A DNA stretch of 64,000 bases, taken from assembly GCA_031002005.1 (NCBI GenBank), contig JARYHS010008074.1:269763930-269827929 (forward strand), in the 5' to 3' direction. A program made the position numbers and the translations under genes. This DNA is from Vandiemenella viatica (taxonomy: Eukaryota > Arthropoda > Insecta > Orthoptera > Morabidae). Positions 54,192 through 64,000 of this stretch are shown here, piece by piece; position 1 is the stretch's first letter; each line of letters begins with the position of its first letter. Under the pieces are notes generated by a model that searched no databases, was not told the DNA's origin, and was given only the letters and a program-made list of their open reading frames with translations.

Positions 54192-56020
54192 GTTTTTGCT
54201 GTCCCTGCAGACTCAATATTGTTGCGATCAAGGTCAAAACAATTTTCTGGTTGCATGATCATTTGCTGTGTGTTTCGAGAGCTGCTCACAAAACTGTGAT
54301 TTTTCATCATTAGCTAAGTTTTTGTCTACATTACTTTAAAATCTTTAAATTATCTTATGAATTCTTAGTATTATTGTTAGCGAGAAGAATTATTTAAAAT
54401 TTCATCCATTAAAACAGTTTTTAAGTTTGTGTCATTGTTGATAGAGTCCCTTTTCTAGTTATTGCAAGTTTCTTTGAATTATATATAGCATAGGCTTGGT
54501 AGTTAGTTTAATTAGAATACTATAAAACAGGTAAACTTTGTGATATAAGTTATTTAACAGTTTTAATTTCTTATTTGCCATAACTAATTGAAATCAGTAG
54601 TTAAAACTTCAATTGTTAAGATTATTGTATCGTCTCATATTTAGACTTTTCGGATTAAAATATGATTTGTTACTTAACTGGTTCCGGATCAGTAATATAA
54701 CAACTTGGTTATAGTAAATAATAAAAGATAATTATTCCTAAATAGCATCAGTTTGTTCACAGCAGATTATACATTGTTATCCTAAATTCCGGTATCGATA
54801 TTTAAAATTTGCAGAAAAACAATATTGTATTGTACATTAAAGTAATTAACCTGTTCTGTCTGTAAATACGATTGTCTTTAATTGCTAACTAATACAATAA
54901 AATAAAAACTTCTTAGCTTTCAAAAAAATAATAATTCACAATTAACTAATTAGTTATCATACATACTAGCACTAAATAGTATCGACCTTCCATCGTAAGT
55001 CTATTTTGAAATTTATTAGCGTAAGTTGGATTAATTGGTTCTTAAGTACTTTTGTTACATAGTTGTTACTTACAAAGCTTCAATCTAATTATATATATAA
55101 AAATATTAACAGTCAGTTGAGTTAAGAAATCTACAGGCATAAGTTAATTTTTGGTGAATTGAGCACTGGTTTGGGGGTGTGTTCTGCTGAGCACTAAACT
55201 TGAATTAACTTTGTCATCAGCTAAGTTTTACAGTCGAAATTGGTTTAAAGCTTTCTATTATAAAATAATTAAGATTATTGTTAGTGCAGCAAAATAAAAA
55301 CATTTTTCACTTGGTAATAGAGCTTCAAATAGCAACTTCTTAGCAAAAACAATTGAAGTATTTTGTTAAAGTATTTTTATCTACCTATTAATTACAGTAC
55401 CTATCCAATTTAATAAAAACGTTAAAAATATAGCGTAAACTATATTAGACTACTTTCTCAAATAAACTTAACGTTTGTTTAGAAGGTGCTTGAAGTTTTT
55501 GCGAAAAATCATTACAGGGAAGTGTGGCGCATATCACAGGTATGTTGTGAACGGGTTGGGTTGTAGTTGGTGTAAGTAGTGGTTTCATTGAGCATGTAGG
55601 GAAGAGGAAATGTGGGAAATAAATGAGGCTCTCCCATGGTTTTGTTCACTTTGTCTTAGGGATGAAAGGACGAGGGAGATGGGTGAAACGATGGAGGATG
55701 CCCACTCTGTTGTTCATCATGCACATTTGTGCAGCCATATTTAAATACTCTCACCCACTTTCTCACGATTCCATCACTCATAATGTTTTTTCCATAAACT
55801 GCACAGATTTCATGATGAATATCGATCGGTTTTAGGCCTTTAGCACAAATAAATCTTATAACAGCCCATACTTCAAGTCGGCGGGACTCACGATTATCGG
55901 AGGCATATTAAACACTCAGTGAACAACGTAAACAAGGAAGAATTAGTAGCGCTGCAGCCACATTGTGACAAAATGGTACTTATTTAAAAATTAAACCTCT
56001 TAGATTTGTTTCTGGAAATT
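54192..56020. other. No gene seen
   Basis: 1.8 kb of strongly AT-rich DNA without recognisable coding or repeat structure. The 70-codon frame at 55623 has no known motif. The far end of the mariner should lie in its first few hundred bases but could not be pinned down. Confidence 0.4.
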
Positions 56021-56028
56021 ATCACAGA

Positions 56029-56446
56029 ATGCAATCAGTAACAGATATGATAAAAGAGCTGGAATGGGATTCATTGCAAGACAGGAGGAGGGTGAAGCGG
56101 GTCATTGGAGGGAACAAGGCATATATTGGCAATGAGGCATGGAAAGATATTGGTGTAGGTATGAAAAGTAGTGCATGGAAGGGAAAAGATGACCATGACC
56201 ACAAGCTGGCACTCCATTTCAGGCACAAGGATGCGGGAAGATTCTCTTTTTTAGGTAAGAGTGTCTGGGATTGAAATAAGTTACCAAGGGAAATGATGAA
56301 TAATTTATCAAAAACGTTGAAAGAATTTAAAGTTAAACTTTGTAAAAGGCAAATGTAGGTGGGTGCAGGAAAAGGGGAGGAGGGGGGGGGGGAAGATGGT
56401 TGTGAATGGAAATTACCACCGGAGCATGTAATCCATTGCAATTAAA
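56029..56446 (+). pseudogene. LINE family C 3' end, plus orientation
   Basis: MQSVTDMIKELEWDSLQDRR, then NEAWKDIGVGMKSSAWKGKD and DHDHKLALHFRHKDAGRFSF, a stop where relatives keep Trp, then KLPREMMNNLSKTLKEFK. This is the thumb-to-C-terminus region of CR1-like LINEs. The 3' UTR has CCATTGCAATTAAATATT at about 56430 and ends near 56446. Confidence 0.75.
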
Positions 56447-57244
56447 TATTATTATTATAAATGAGGCACCCATCACCACACTAGTATCGGCTTTAAACAC
56501 ACAATCGTGGAAAGCAGTAAGACTACTGAAAGACTGTTTTGCTACACAAGTCCTAATAATTTAAGGTTCTTTGGTGGGTTAATTACTGCATTAATTAATT
56601 AATAAAGTCCACCAAAAACAAGGTTATGTTGAGATGTTCGTTTATTTTGAACAAATCAAAACAAGTCTGCGACATTCACAAGCATAGTTGTTACAATCCA
56701 AAGATGCAATACTGAATGAAAACTTGCATGAATGTCTCTGTAACACTGAAATAATACTTAATGCAAACTAAAACTCTCTGTCCAGGCGATCTGTTTATAT
56801 AGAGTCTATCGAAATTACGAGAATTCTTCAAAGGCATCCGCCCGATATTTCTCGATCATTAACAATCACTCAAACAATCAAACATATTAAAAACAATCGG
56901 AATTGATACAAAATTTTTAATAACATTACAAAATGATTAGAAATGGTAATTAGAGATACTTAAATACAAAATTATTTACAGAAATCCTTTCAAATGGTGG
57001 AAAATTGTCCTGTAGACATCGTAACTTATATTAATACAAGTAATTACAAACTTTTAATAAATTCTCTTGCATCATTCGGTTCTTAAACAAATTAAATGGT
57101 CTTTAAATAATTTTCTTACCTAAAACAAAGTCTATATACACTTATTTACAAGAAATTACAAAATAAACATATCAAATCACTTTCAAGCAAACTTTAGCTC
57201 ACTACAAATATTTCACACAGTACAATACTATTCACGATTCAGGT
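56447..57244. other. No gene; one imperfect hairpin
   Basis: TTTGGTGG near 56570 and CCACCAAA near 56610 flank a TTAATTAATTAATAA loop. The remainder is AT-rich and unassigned. TTTATATAGAGTC at about 56788 could be promoter-like in some old LTR, but no LTR pair was found. Confidence 0.35.
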
Positions 57245-57689
57245 ATAAGGGCTGTTACACTTGCCCTCACATATAGCATTATGACATCTGCAAACAATGT
57301 AACTTCTCACAGTAAAACCATCAGTACAATCATTCATTAGAATAACTAATAGCACTAGTCCTAAAACACTATCCTGTGGTGTTCCTATTTACACTTCCAT
57401 TTCTTTTAATACTGCATTTCCTACCCTGACTTTTTGTTTTCTACCTTTTAAGAATTCTTCTATTCAGAAAATCACATTTTCATCCACCATTTATCACCAT
57501 TTTATGATTCACTCTGTCAAAAGCCGGTGAATGATTTAGTGCTGTACAATCCATTTTCACCTTTGGCCATTTCATCCAATATACTTTGCAAGTAGTGTAC
57601 TAGCTGAGATTCACATGAACTTGTCAACTCAAAAACCACTTACATTTCTCACACACATTTGTGGTGTGGTTACATATCAGTCTTTCCAG

Positions 57690-57857
57690 GTATAGTATCA
57701 TATCAATTTCCATGGATTCCCAAATCACTCCAGGCAAATGCTGGGATGCTTCCTTTAAAAGGCCATGGCCAAATTCCTTCCCATTCCTTGCCCCTCCCAT
57801 CCTTTCCCATCTTTACAGACCTCGCTGTTAAGAGACGTTAAGCAGTTAAAAAAAAAA
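57690..57857 (+). mobile_element. SINE, 5'-truncated, poly-A tail
   Basis: It shares the body of the SINE at 10443-10680: CCATGGATTCCCAAATCACT, CCAGGCAAATGCTGGGATGC, CAAATTCCTTCCCATTCC. It ends with ACGTTAAGCAGTT and a run of A (57847-57859). The tRNA-related head is missing or unrecognisable. It lies inside the split LINE C. Confidence 0.75.
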
Positions 57858-57885
57858 AAATCCATATCAATTCAGACGGGCACAT

Positions 57886-58325
57886 AAAAAGTTTTACCTT
57901 CATAATCTCAAAGTTTTTTAATTTAACATATGTTAAAACTCGGATAAAGGAAATTAACTTTGTATTTTTGTTTAGCTCAAAAAAATTCCTGGTCCATGAT
58001 ACAAGCTGTCAAAGATCCTGGGCATCATTTCTCACTTGCGATTTTCGATAAAAATTTTAAAGTCCTCGATCTTTGGAACAGTGCAAAATATTTTGTTGCT
58101 TTAAGATAATACTTTTCAGTCTAAAATAATATAATCAATTTTAAAATATGTGTTAAACCTTTTTTTTTTTTGCTGCAGCCTAAGATTTTTTTTATAAAAA
58201 CAAATATTTTTTTTCTCAAAAATGCCAATCCCAAAAATTCCGTGTTTTTTCATGCTGATCAATACCATTCCCTGAAAAGGACACTCCCACTTTGGAAATT
58301 GACAGGTTTTAGAAACAATATAAAA
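57886..58325 (+). repeat. Left terminal inverted repeat
   Basis: Inverted partner of 61185-61617. Identity by eye is roughly two thirds with several indels, which suggests an old insertion. Confidence 0.75.
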
Positions 58326-58479
58326 TTTTGCCATACATTTTACCAGTTTCCATTACTTCATAGTCTCATATTGTTCTCATGAAATCAAAATCTAGTCTTT
58401 GACACGGCATTTTAATTCTTAATAAATATAAGAAGTAGGCAGCTTAAAAAACTATTATAAAAGTATTAAAACTTACAAA

Positions 58480-60370
58480 ATATATGTGCAAGTCCCAAAA
58501 GGTACCACTTCCAGTGACCTCTGCTTAAAACTGACTTTAAAATTCAAAGAACAAAAATTTTCTCTAACTGCATCTTCCTTTGATATTGAGTGATGCCTTC
58601 CTATTAAACCAATAGGAACTGGAGTATCCACAATCTTTAAAACATTGTGAATGGGAAGTGAGCACTGGTTGTTGTGTTGCTGTCTTGCAGCTGGAAATCT
58701 ATATCCAGCAGTCAGTCCGTGTGGAAGCATAAAATTCAAGATTACCCCATTTAACTCACAAGTGATGTCTGTGTCCTCCGCAATCCATCACTCACAGTCA
58801 TATATACAGGCCACAAACATTTTTTAAGTTGTGAATCTGAATTTTCTAATTTCGTTTCTGAGATCTTGGTTGGAATTTAGCATCAAATAAAATTTCTTCT
58901 TTCTTGCTGTTTAAAGTTCATGCAAAATAGGTTCGCTCATCACTGCGAGTCCACTCATGTTTTCTCAATTCCTTTCACAGGGGCAGTTTTTTTGTACCAT
59001 TCTTCTATTTTCTGTTGGTGGAATTCTTCAACTTCCTCTTTTGGTAATAGGATGAAAGCTGTTTAATGTGTATGACTTCACTACTCTTGTAAAATCCTCA
59101 GCATTTTGAATTGCCTTTGTACTTATTTAACTTGTCAAGATTATGTTTTGTAGCATGGTGTTTCAGCAGGCCTCCTCCACCTTCACAAGGCCCCTTCCTA
59201 TGTGTAGTAACGCTGTGTACCCACTTCATGGGTACAAGTTACCTATTTACTTCAAACAGTTGGTAATGATTTTTGAAGTGACTAGGGACACCATCAGAAA
59301 TAATAATGATCTTTTCTGGATGTGATTGCAGCTGTTGTCAAATTTTACGTATTGTCAGCAGCACATGTGCCGATTCATGTCCTCTGTCATCACTTAAAGC
59401 TGCAAAAATTGTGGTTTTGTTTTGAAAATATATGACTCCTGTGAAAATTAAAATTTGTTCATTACTCCAGTGATATCCCTGTACTACTTGTTGCAGAATC
59501 ACTAAACAGTTCTCAGCAAAGTCACAGTGAAGCACAAAACATAATTGTTCAACCTCTACACGTCCCTTCACTTCTGCAATTTGTTGTTGCAATTTCTTCA
59601 GATGTTGGTGTGTTGCTGCTTTCACTGTGCGTCTCCCAAGTTCATTAACTAAGGTATCAATGCAGCAGTTTTTCTAATGAATTTGTTTTATTCCCATGTT
59701 GCATACATAACTTCAGAAGAGTCATCTTCTATGTTTTCTCGACCAAGTGTCTATAATGAGAGTCTTCCCTTTCCGGGTAAATCACCTCATTCCTGAAACA
59801 AACAGGTTACTCGCTCTATGTCAAAGGCAACTAAAGATTTCATGCGGCCAACCAAGGTGGTGCATGTCATGCCTGCAAGTAAGTTCTTTAAAGTTATCAC
59901 ACAGAGTTCAAAACTGGCACAATACACATTTAAACAGACATCTCTTTGTGGGTGTGGAACCATCTACTTAGGTTGTTGTGCATAAATTTTTGATCTTCCA
60001 ATGTGGAACACAGGATGTTCTTTCTTATAAATGGCAAAAGCAGGTCACGTATTGTTTCAAATAAATTCCTGGTAAGTTTCACAACTTTTTTTAGGTTCAA
60101 TTTATTCTGAAGATGGAATTTCAACATTGAAGAGTTTTGTTAGTTTTTGCTTGGTGTACTCAATCTCAGCTTCAAATAATTTCTATGCACTTTCTTGATG
60201 CATAGAACTTATGGCTTGATTTCACTGACCATGGTTTCTTAATGGGACTAACAGCAACCTCTACAGCTGCTTGATTCAGAGAGTTTAAGTCTTCTGCTGC
60301 AGGCACAAAATATTCATCATCCAAACCATGGCAGACTTGGTTAGTGTCATGTTTGATGTTCTGTGAAAGA
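58480..60370 (-). pseudogene. Broken gene of a DNA transposon with DFAEN and SDG-x3-HFKN motifs
   Basis: Minus-strand order: a stretch with EDQKFMHNNLSRWF (about 60000); LVNELGRRTVKAATHQHLKK (59645-59590); LCFVLHCDFAENCLVILQQV and VQGYHWSNEQILIFTGVIYF (59545-59430); HPEKIIIISDGVPSHFKNHY (59315-59260); KWVHSVTTHRKGPCEGGGGL and LKHHATKHNL (59225-59145); then LNFMLPHGLTAGYRFPAARQ (58736) and a C-terminus with PVPIGLIGRHHSISKED (58615-58570). I know similar uncharacterised insect and cnidarian proteins with DFAENY, SDGA.SQFKN and HGKG..DG.GG blocks. The two Asp blocks could be a DDE-type core, but that is inference. There are stops and frameshifts in several places. Confidence 0.65.
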
Positions 60371-60724
60371 ATTTAGAACACAGAAAGTCATTACTGGAAA
60401 AATCTTCACTTTTACACAGAGAATTCAAATGAGAACTGCTATTCCCAACCTGAACAATTTTTTTTTCCGAATCTTGTATATCATTTTTTTAAATGGTTAT
60501 GCAAATAGTCGGCACACTACACTCTCTTATGGCTCCAATCAGAAGACATTTTAAACTCAGATTTTTCCACAAAACACTACACAAAAATCTTTACAAAAGC
60601 TTATAAACATGCTTTTTGGTCATAACAATAGGAGAACTTGCTCTCTTTGCTTACTTGTTTGTTGGCAACTGAACTGTAAATTCAAGTGCCCCTTTTACAT
60701 GTAAGGCCAAACAAACACACAGAA

Positions 60725-60920
60725 TCATCTCAATGGTTCCACATTGTTCTGAAATTATTAAGATGCTTCCACATTGATCTATAAGATTCTATTATACTCT
60801 GGAATTATCTAGATAGTTCCACATTGCTCTAGAAGGTTCTGCTACACCCTGGAATTATATCTCCACATTCGATTACACTATGGAATTATCTAGATGGTTC
60901 CACATTGATCTAGAACGTTT
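60725..60920 (-). promoter_or_regulatory. About four 50 bp tandem repeats with heat-shock-element-like sites, upstream of the transposon gene
   Basis: Units contain GGTTCCACATTGATCTAGAA, a TTCTGCTACACC- or TTCTATTATACT-type stretch, and CTGGAATTATCTAGATGGTT. CTAGAAGGTTCTG at about 60820 matches the alternating nGAAn/nTTCn pattern of heat-shock elements. They lie between the right inverted repeat and the likely gene start, where a promoter would be. A regulatory role is inference. Confidence 0.4.
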
Positions 60921-61184
60921 TTTTACTTTCAGGTATTATAAAGAAAACTGAATTATCAATTTAAAAACATTTCAACAGTTTCAACTTAGTTTTGTTTATC
61001 ATTTTTTTTCACTCACATTGTTCCAATAATGGATTTTTACAAAACGCATTTTGAAATATTTTTGGAACCAAGGTGGCATGTTGTACTTTTCAGGATATGT
61101 AATTGGCCTAACCTGACATATATGATACATATAGATAAAAATTCAGAGAATTTTATAGGAATAGTATATATAAAGTTCCTGTAA

Positions 61185-61617
61185 AATTCTCTGTATTTTT
61201 GAAATGTTTCTAAAACTCATTAAACTCAAAAGTGGAAGTTCTCATTTACAAGGATTGGTATTGATCAACAGTTAAAAATCAAAATTTTTGGTATTGGAAT
61301 TTTTTATTTTTTAAATAAGAAGGGCTACAACAAAAAAATTGAACACATATATTAAAATGGAGTATAACATTTTAAACAGAAAAGTATTATATTTAAAATT
61401 AAAAAAAACAACAAACTATCTTGCACTGTTTCAGAGATAGAGCACTTTAAAAATTTGATTCAAAATCACAAGTGAGAAATTGGTCCTGAGATGCTATCTT
61501 TGGTGGCCTATATCTCAGACCAGGAATTTTTTTGGGCAAAACAAAAATTTACAGGAATCTCATTTTTACATTAATTTTATGTTAAATTCAAATACTTCTG
61601 AGACTATAACGGTAACA
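61185..61617 (-). repeat. Right terminal inverted repeat
   Basis: Inverted partner of 57886-58325. The outer limit is taken at the GGTAACACC block near 61610-61618. Confidence 0.75.
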
Positions 61618-61784
61618 CCTCTTGTTGCATATTAAATACTATAAACAAACATGCTTTAACTCTTTATTAAACTCTCTGACTACAACGAAACTAACTATAA
61701 ACAGAGTCCATAGATAACCGTAACTGCTAGTTCAAAGATAAAACGTATTGCTCTTAATCTCTGTCACCTCTGCCTGAATTGATG

Positions 61785-63300
61785 TGGATTCAACCACCAT
61801 TAATTTACCTACCACTGATGCCAAACTGATTGGCCTATGATATTCGACCCTATTTATCATCCCTCATTTATGTACTGGTAGTAGTATGACACAGTCCTCT
61901 GGTAAGCAGAAAGTATCCAAACTAAATTTAAATAATGTTTAAGGGTAAGGTACAATGTTACATCCTGCTAACTTTGAAACATCCGTAGTAATATTATCTA
62001 CACAAGCCCCTTTATGCTTTTTTAGTTTCTTCGTTATATCTTGAGGATGAATTTCAGAATTTCTAGTTTGCTCATTTCTAGTTGTGTGGATAAGCTCAAT
62101 GTTTGCTTCTTATACTCCCACTGTTCCTAATGGTGTCACTATACCATTTACATAAAATCTGTCTTTTCAGATTTTCAGTAACTTTTTTCCATCATTATAC
62201 CTAATTGTCTCTACACCCTTCCTTCTCACCTGTTTCCTAACATAGCCATAGGAATTTCTAGATGCATCCATCCGTGGTCCCTCTGCACCAATAATATACT
62301 TCATAAACCGATCTTTAGTCACAGTCTTTGCTATTATTAATTCCCTGTTTAGTTGTTTCAAGTTTTCTTTACTGCCTTGCGGTTCTCTTCTCACCAAAAT
62401 CTTTAACTGTATCACCTCCCTTTTTAGAATGTAGGTTCTGTACTTCTCTTCATTTTCTGTTTTAGAATATACATTTCTTTTTATTATCTCTCTTAACTCT
62501 TCCAACTTCGACTCCACTGTAAATTTGCCTTCTTCCATTTGCTGGAACATCCCTGAACTATCTCTTCAATGTCAAAATCTGTGCCTTTTTATAATTGTAA
62601 CTATTTCTCCTTTCATTATTGGCCACTGGTTTTCTGAATCCTCTAATATCCATCATAACTTCTCATGATCACTTATTCATTTAGTTACGTGACACCATAG
62701 AAGCTTATCACCAGGCTTTATTAGGAAGATATCCAACACATTTCGTCCCCTTGTGTTCTGCACTACCACTTGTGTAAAGCCTCCTTCTCTTATTAAGGTA
62801 TTTGCAAATCTCTGTTTTCTTGTGCAATTAATCTTATTTCCTACGCAGTTGAGACCTGGTAAATTTAAATCCCCACCAATAATGACCATTCTACTCTCAC
62901 TTCTGAACTCTAATTATGAATTTAGTTTCTCTCCTAGAGCCTCATTTGTTCTTCCAATATTGTAAGCAGCCAACAGCTGGATCTTTTCTAATGCTGCAGA
63001 AATCTATCCCAATTAACTCATGATCGTGATATATAAACACCAGTGAACTGTAGCATTCGTTGCTAAACAGTATGAAAACCCCTCCTCCAATTGCTACTCT
63101 AACTCTGGGGTGCACTCTGTAACCACAGGGAAAAACCTAGTACTTCCTTTAACCAAGTTACTGGTGGTTCATGTACTGTATATCTATTAAGTTCGCAATT
63201 TCTATTACTGTGTTTATTATATTCCTACAGTTCACCAGTAACACTCTAATTACTAGCTTTGTGATATTTTCAGCATTAACCTTCTTCCTAGTTCTGCCCC
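61785..63300 (-). pseudogene. LINE C ORF2: endonuclease and first RT motifs
   Basis: Minus strand: VAIGGGVFILFSNECYSSLV (63095-63035), an ELIGIDF stretch (63015), MVIIGGDLNLPGLNCVGNKI (62889; the GDLNLPG motif of EEP nucleases, where relatives have GDFNLP), RNVLDIFL (62745), then the linker MFQQMEEGKFTVESKLEELR ... EGPRMDASRNSYGYVRKQV (62550-62220), THPQDITKKLKKHKGACVDN (62060) and VEYHRPISLASVVGKLM (61850). The catalytic SDH of the nuclease is not clearly kept. Frameshifts separate the parts. Confidence 0.75.
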
Positions 63301-63399
63301 ATTAGTCATTGTTTCTTCAGCTTCATTTATTTCTTTAGCATTCATGAGTTTTCCCATTGTGGATTTATAACCAGTATCCCTTTGATCATTTATCTCCAT

Positions 63400-63990
63400 C
63401 CCCTCACCAGCAACCCTTAACCTAAAAGAGGCAACATCCTGACCCCATAGTCATTGGAAGGAGGATCGCTTACAGTTTTAACTAACAACTCGGAAAATAC
63501 CCCCTTGCTCCTTCAATTTAGGTGTAGGCCATGTCTAATAAAACCCTACCTACCAGTGGTGCCCACAGGCACAAGGAGGGAATGAATGCTTTTCCCTTGT
63601 AGCACCTCTGTTTTCACATTTACCCATCTAACGGTGTGATTCAGCTGTGGATGGTCATGATGACTTAATACCTGGAGGAGTTCAGCCCTGTTATGCTGCA
63701 CATCCTGCACCACCTTCCTCAGGTCATTCTCTATAAGTCTATACTTTAACTTGCATTTCTACCTGTGCTATTTTCTGCCTCTCCCAATATCACTACTCCA
63801 TTGTCCTTAGTGACATACTTACAAAGTGAACCTATATCCTCTAGTACCTGACCTAATGTTGAACCAGGTTTGAAAAAGTTTGTGACCTGGTACCTGTGCC
63901 TAACTGAGCCTGCAGAAGAGGGCTTACTATTATTACTACATAGCAGCAGTACCCTTTTCTTCCTATTCTTCCCCTGCACACCCTTATTCT
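63400..63990 (-). pseudogene. LINE C ORF1 with SGNH/esterase-like domain remnant
   Basis: The open piece 63979-63746 reads KKRVLLLCSNNSKPSSAGSV, YQVTNFFKPGSTLGQVLEDI, YVTKDNGVVILGEAENSTG. Downstream in another frame lies GFIRHGLHLN (about 63545-63515). Relatives in insects read VLLLGSSHGRGI, then FKPGA, VVIVGGTND or similar, and GLHLN. That is the block order of an SGNH hydrolase-like ORF1 (catalytic Ser block, G..N block, then the H block) known in CR1-type LINEs. The Ser block appears as CSNN, so activity is unlikely. Confidence 0.6.
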
Positions 63991-64000
63991 AAAGGCCGCT

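Larger units (their letters stand above)
57886..61617 (-). mobile_element. DNA transposon with imperfect terminal inverted repeats of about 430 bp and an unfamiliar coding gene
   Basis: The left end (57886-58325) matches the reverse complement of the right end (about 61185-61617). Paired blocks include AAAAAAATTCCTGGTC, ATTTCTCACTTG, GGAACAGTGCAA or GAAACAGTGCAA, AATACTTTTC, ATATGTGTT, TGATCAATACCA and GTTTTAGAAACA, all in the same order and spacing. Between them lies one broken gene on the minus strand. The element lies in LINE C. Exact tips and duplication could not be fixed: the matching starts at GTTTTACC (left) against GTGTTACC (right). I cannot assign a superfamily. Confidence 0.75.
57245..64000 (-). 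mobile_element. LINE family C, near full-length copy split by a DNA transposon and a SINE
   Basis: On the minus strand from the right edge: ORF1 remnant (about 63990-63400), endonuclease (63300-62650), linker (62550-62167), first RT motifs (62100-61785), then an interruption by the long-TIR transposon and a SINE (61620-57690), and RT again at 57600-57245 (SSCESQLVHYLQSILDEMAK, then an AFDRVNHKMV-like stretch). Coding is shifted throughout. Domain order and the VEYHRPISLASVVGKLM motif place it in the CR1-like group. It continues beyond the window. Confidence 0.75.

Noticed and set aside
56022..56441. Minus-strand 139-codon open frame rich in Ser, Pro and Phe
   Set aside because: Mirror of the plus-strand LINE C C-terminus, which has clear family motifs.
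56780..57240. Possible LTR with TATA-like TTTATATAG
   Set aside because: No partner LTR, primer site or polypurine tract was found nearby.
57860..57882. CCATATCAATTCAG matching inverted sequence near 61800 as the outermost transposon tip
   Set aside because: The match at 61785-61800 falls in LINE C coding sequence and the bases between it and the inverted repeats do not align, so it is probably LINE sequence or chance.

Overview
The window looks like heterochromatin-like or intergenic DNA from a large, AT-rich, repeat-dense insect genome. I infer an insect from the mix of families: a K02A2.6-like Ty3/Gypsy element, ZMYM1-like hATs, a mariner, Helitrons with a PIF1-type helicase, jockey-, RTE- and CR1-type LINEs, and tRNA-derived SINEs. 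The species cannot be fixed from this sequence. I found no intact host gene, rRNA or functional tRNA. Nearly every readable coding stretch belongs to a mobile element, and almost all are broken.

Region 1-11.7 kb is a nested stack. LINE family A (positions 1-80 and 9423-11721) carries a hAT transposon (81-9414) in its endonuclease domain. That hAT carries a 5'-truncated jockey-type fragment (433-1041) and a nearly complete but frameshifted Gypsy LTR element (3811-8937). A SINE (10443-10680) also sits in the LINE. Each insertion is supported by target-site duplications. Region 12-18.6 kb holds a hAT MITE, a degenerate tandem array of about 235 bp units, a fragment resembling Polinton-type family B DNA polymerase, a 72 bp SINE stub and decayed LINE pieces.

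Region 18.6-32 kb is a row of Helitrons: a minus-strand non-autonomous copy (18643-21502); two direct copies of an element of about 2.5 kb filled with a satellite of about 165 bp units (21503-24099 and 24111-26498); and a decayed protein-coding Helitron (26505-32025) whose Rep nuclease core is missing. The last is interrupted by a foldback MITE at a TA site and by a minus-strand LINE.

Region 32-50 kb holds two more LINE A copies (32833-35365 and 48926-50045), hAT MITEs with perfect 8 bp duplications, a LINE RT open except for one nonsense codon (36324-38255), a Harbinger-like element (38550-40215), a second hAT (40952-45062), a TA-flanked MITE and a minus-strand RTE-type LINE.

Region 50-64 kb holds a foldback element, a dead mariner, CR1-like LINE C copies and, inside one of them, the most unusual item. 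This is a DNA transposon of about 3.7 kb with imperfect terminal inverted repeats of about 430 bp (about 57886-61617). It encodes a broken protein with DFAEN and SDG-x3-HFKN signatures, with heat-shock-element-like tandem repeats upstream. All identities rest on reading the sequence and on family knowledge. No database search was possible.
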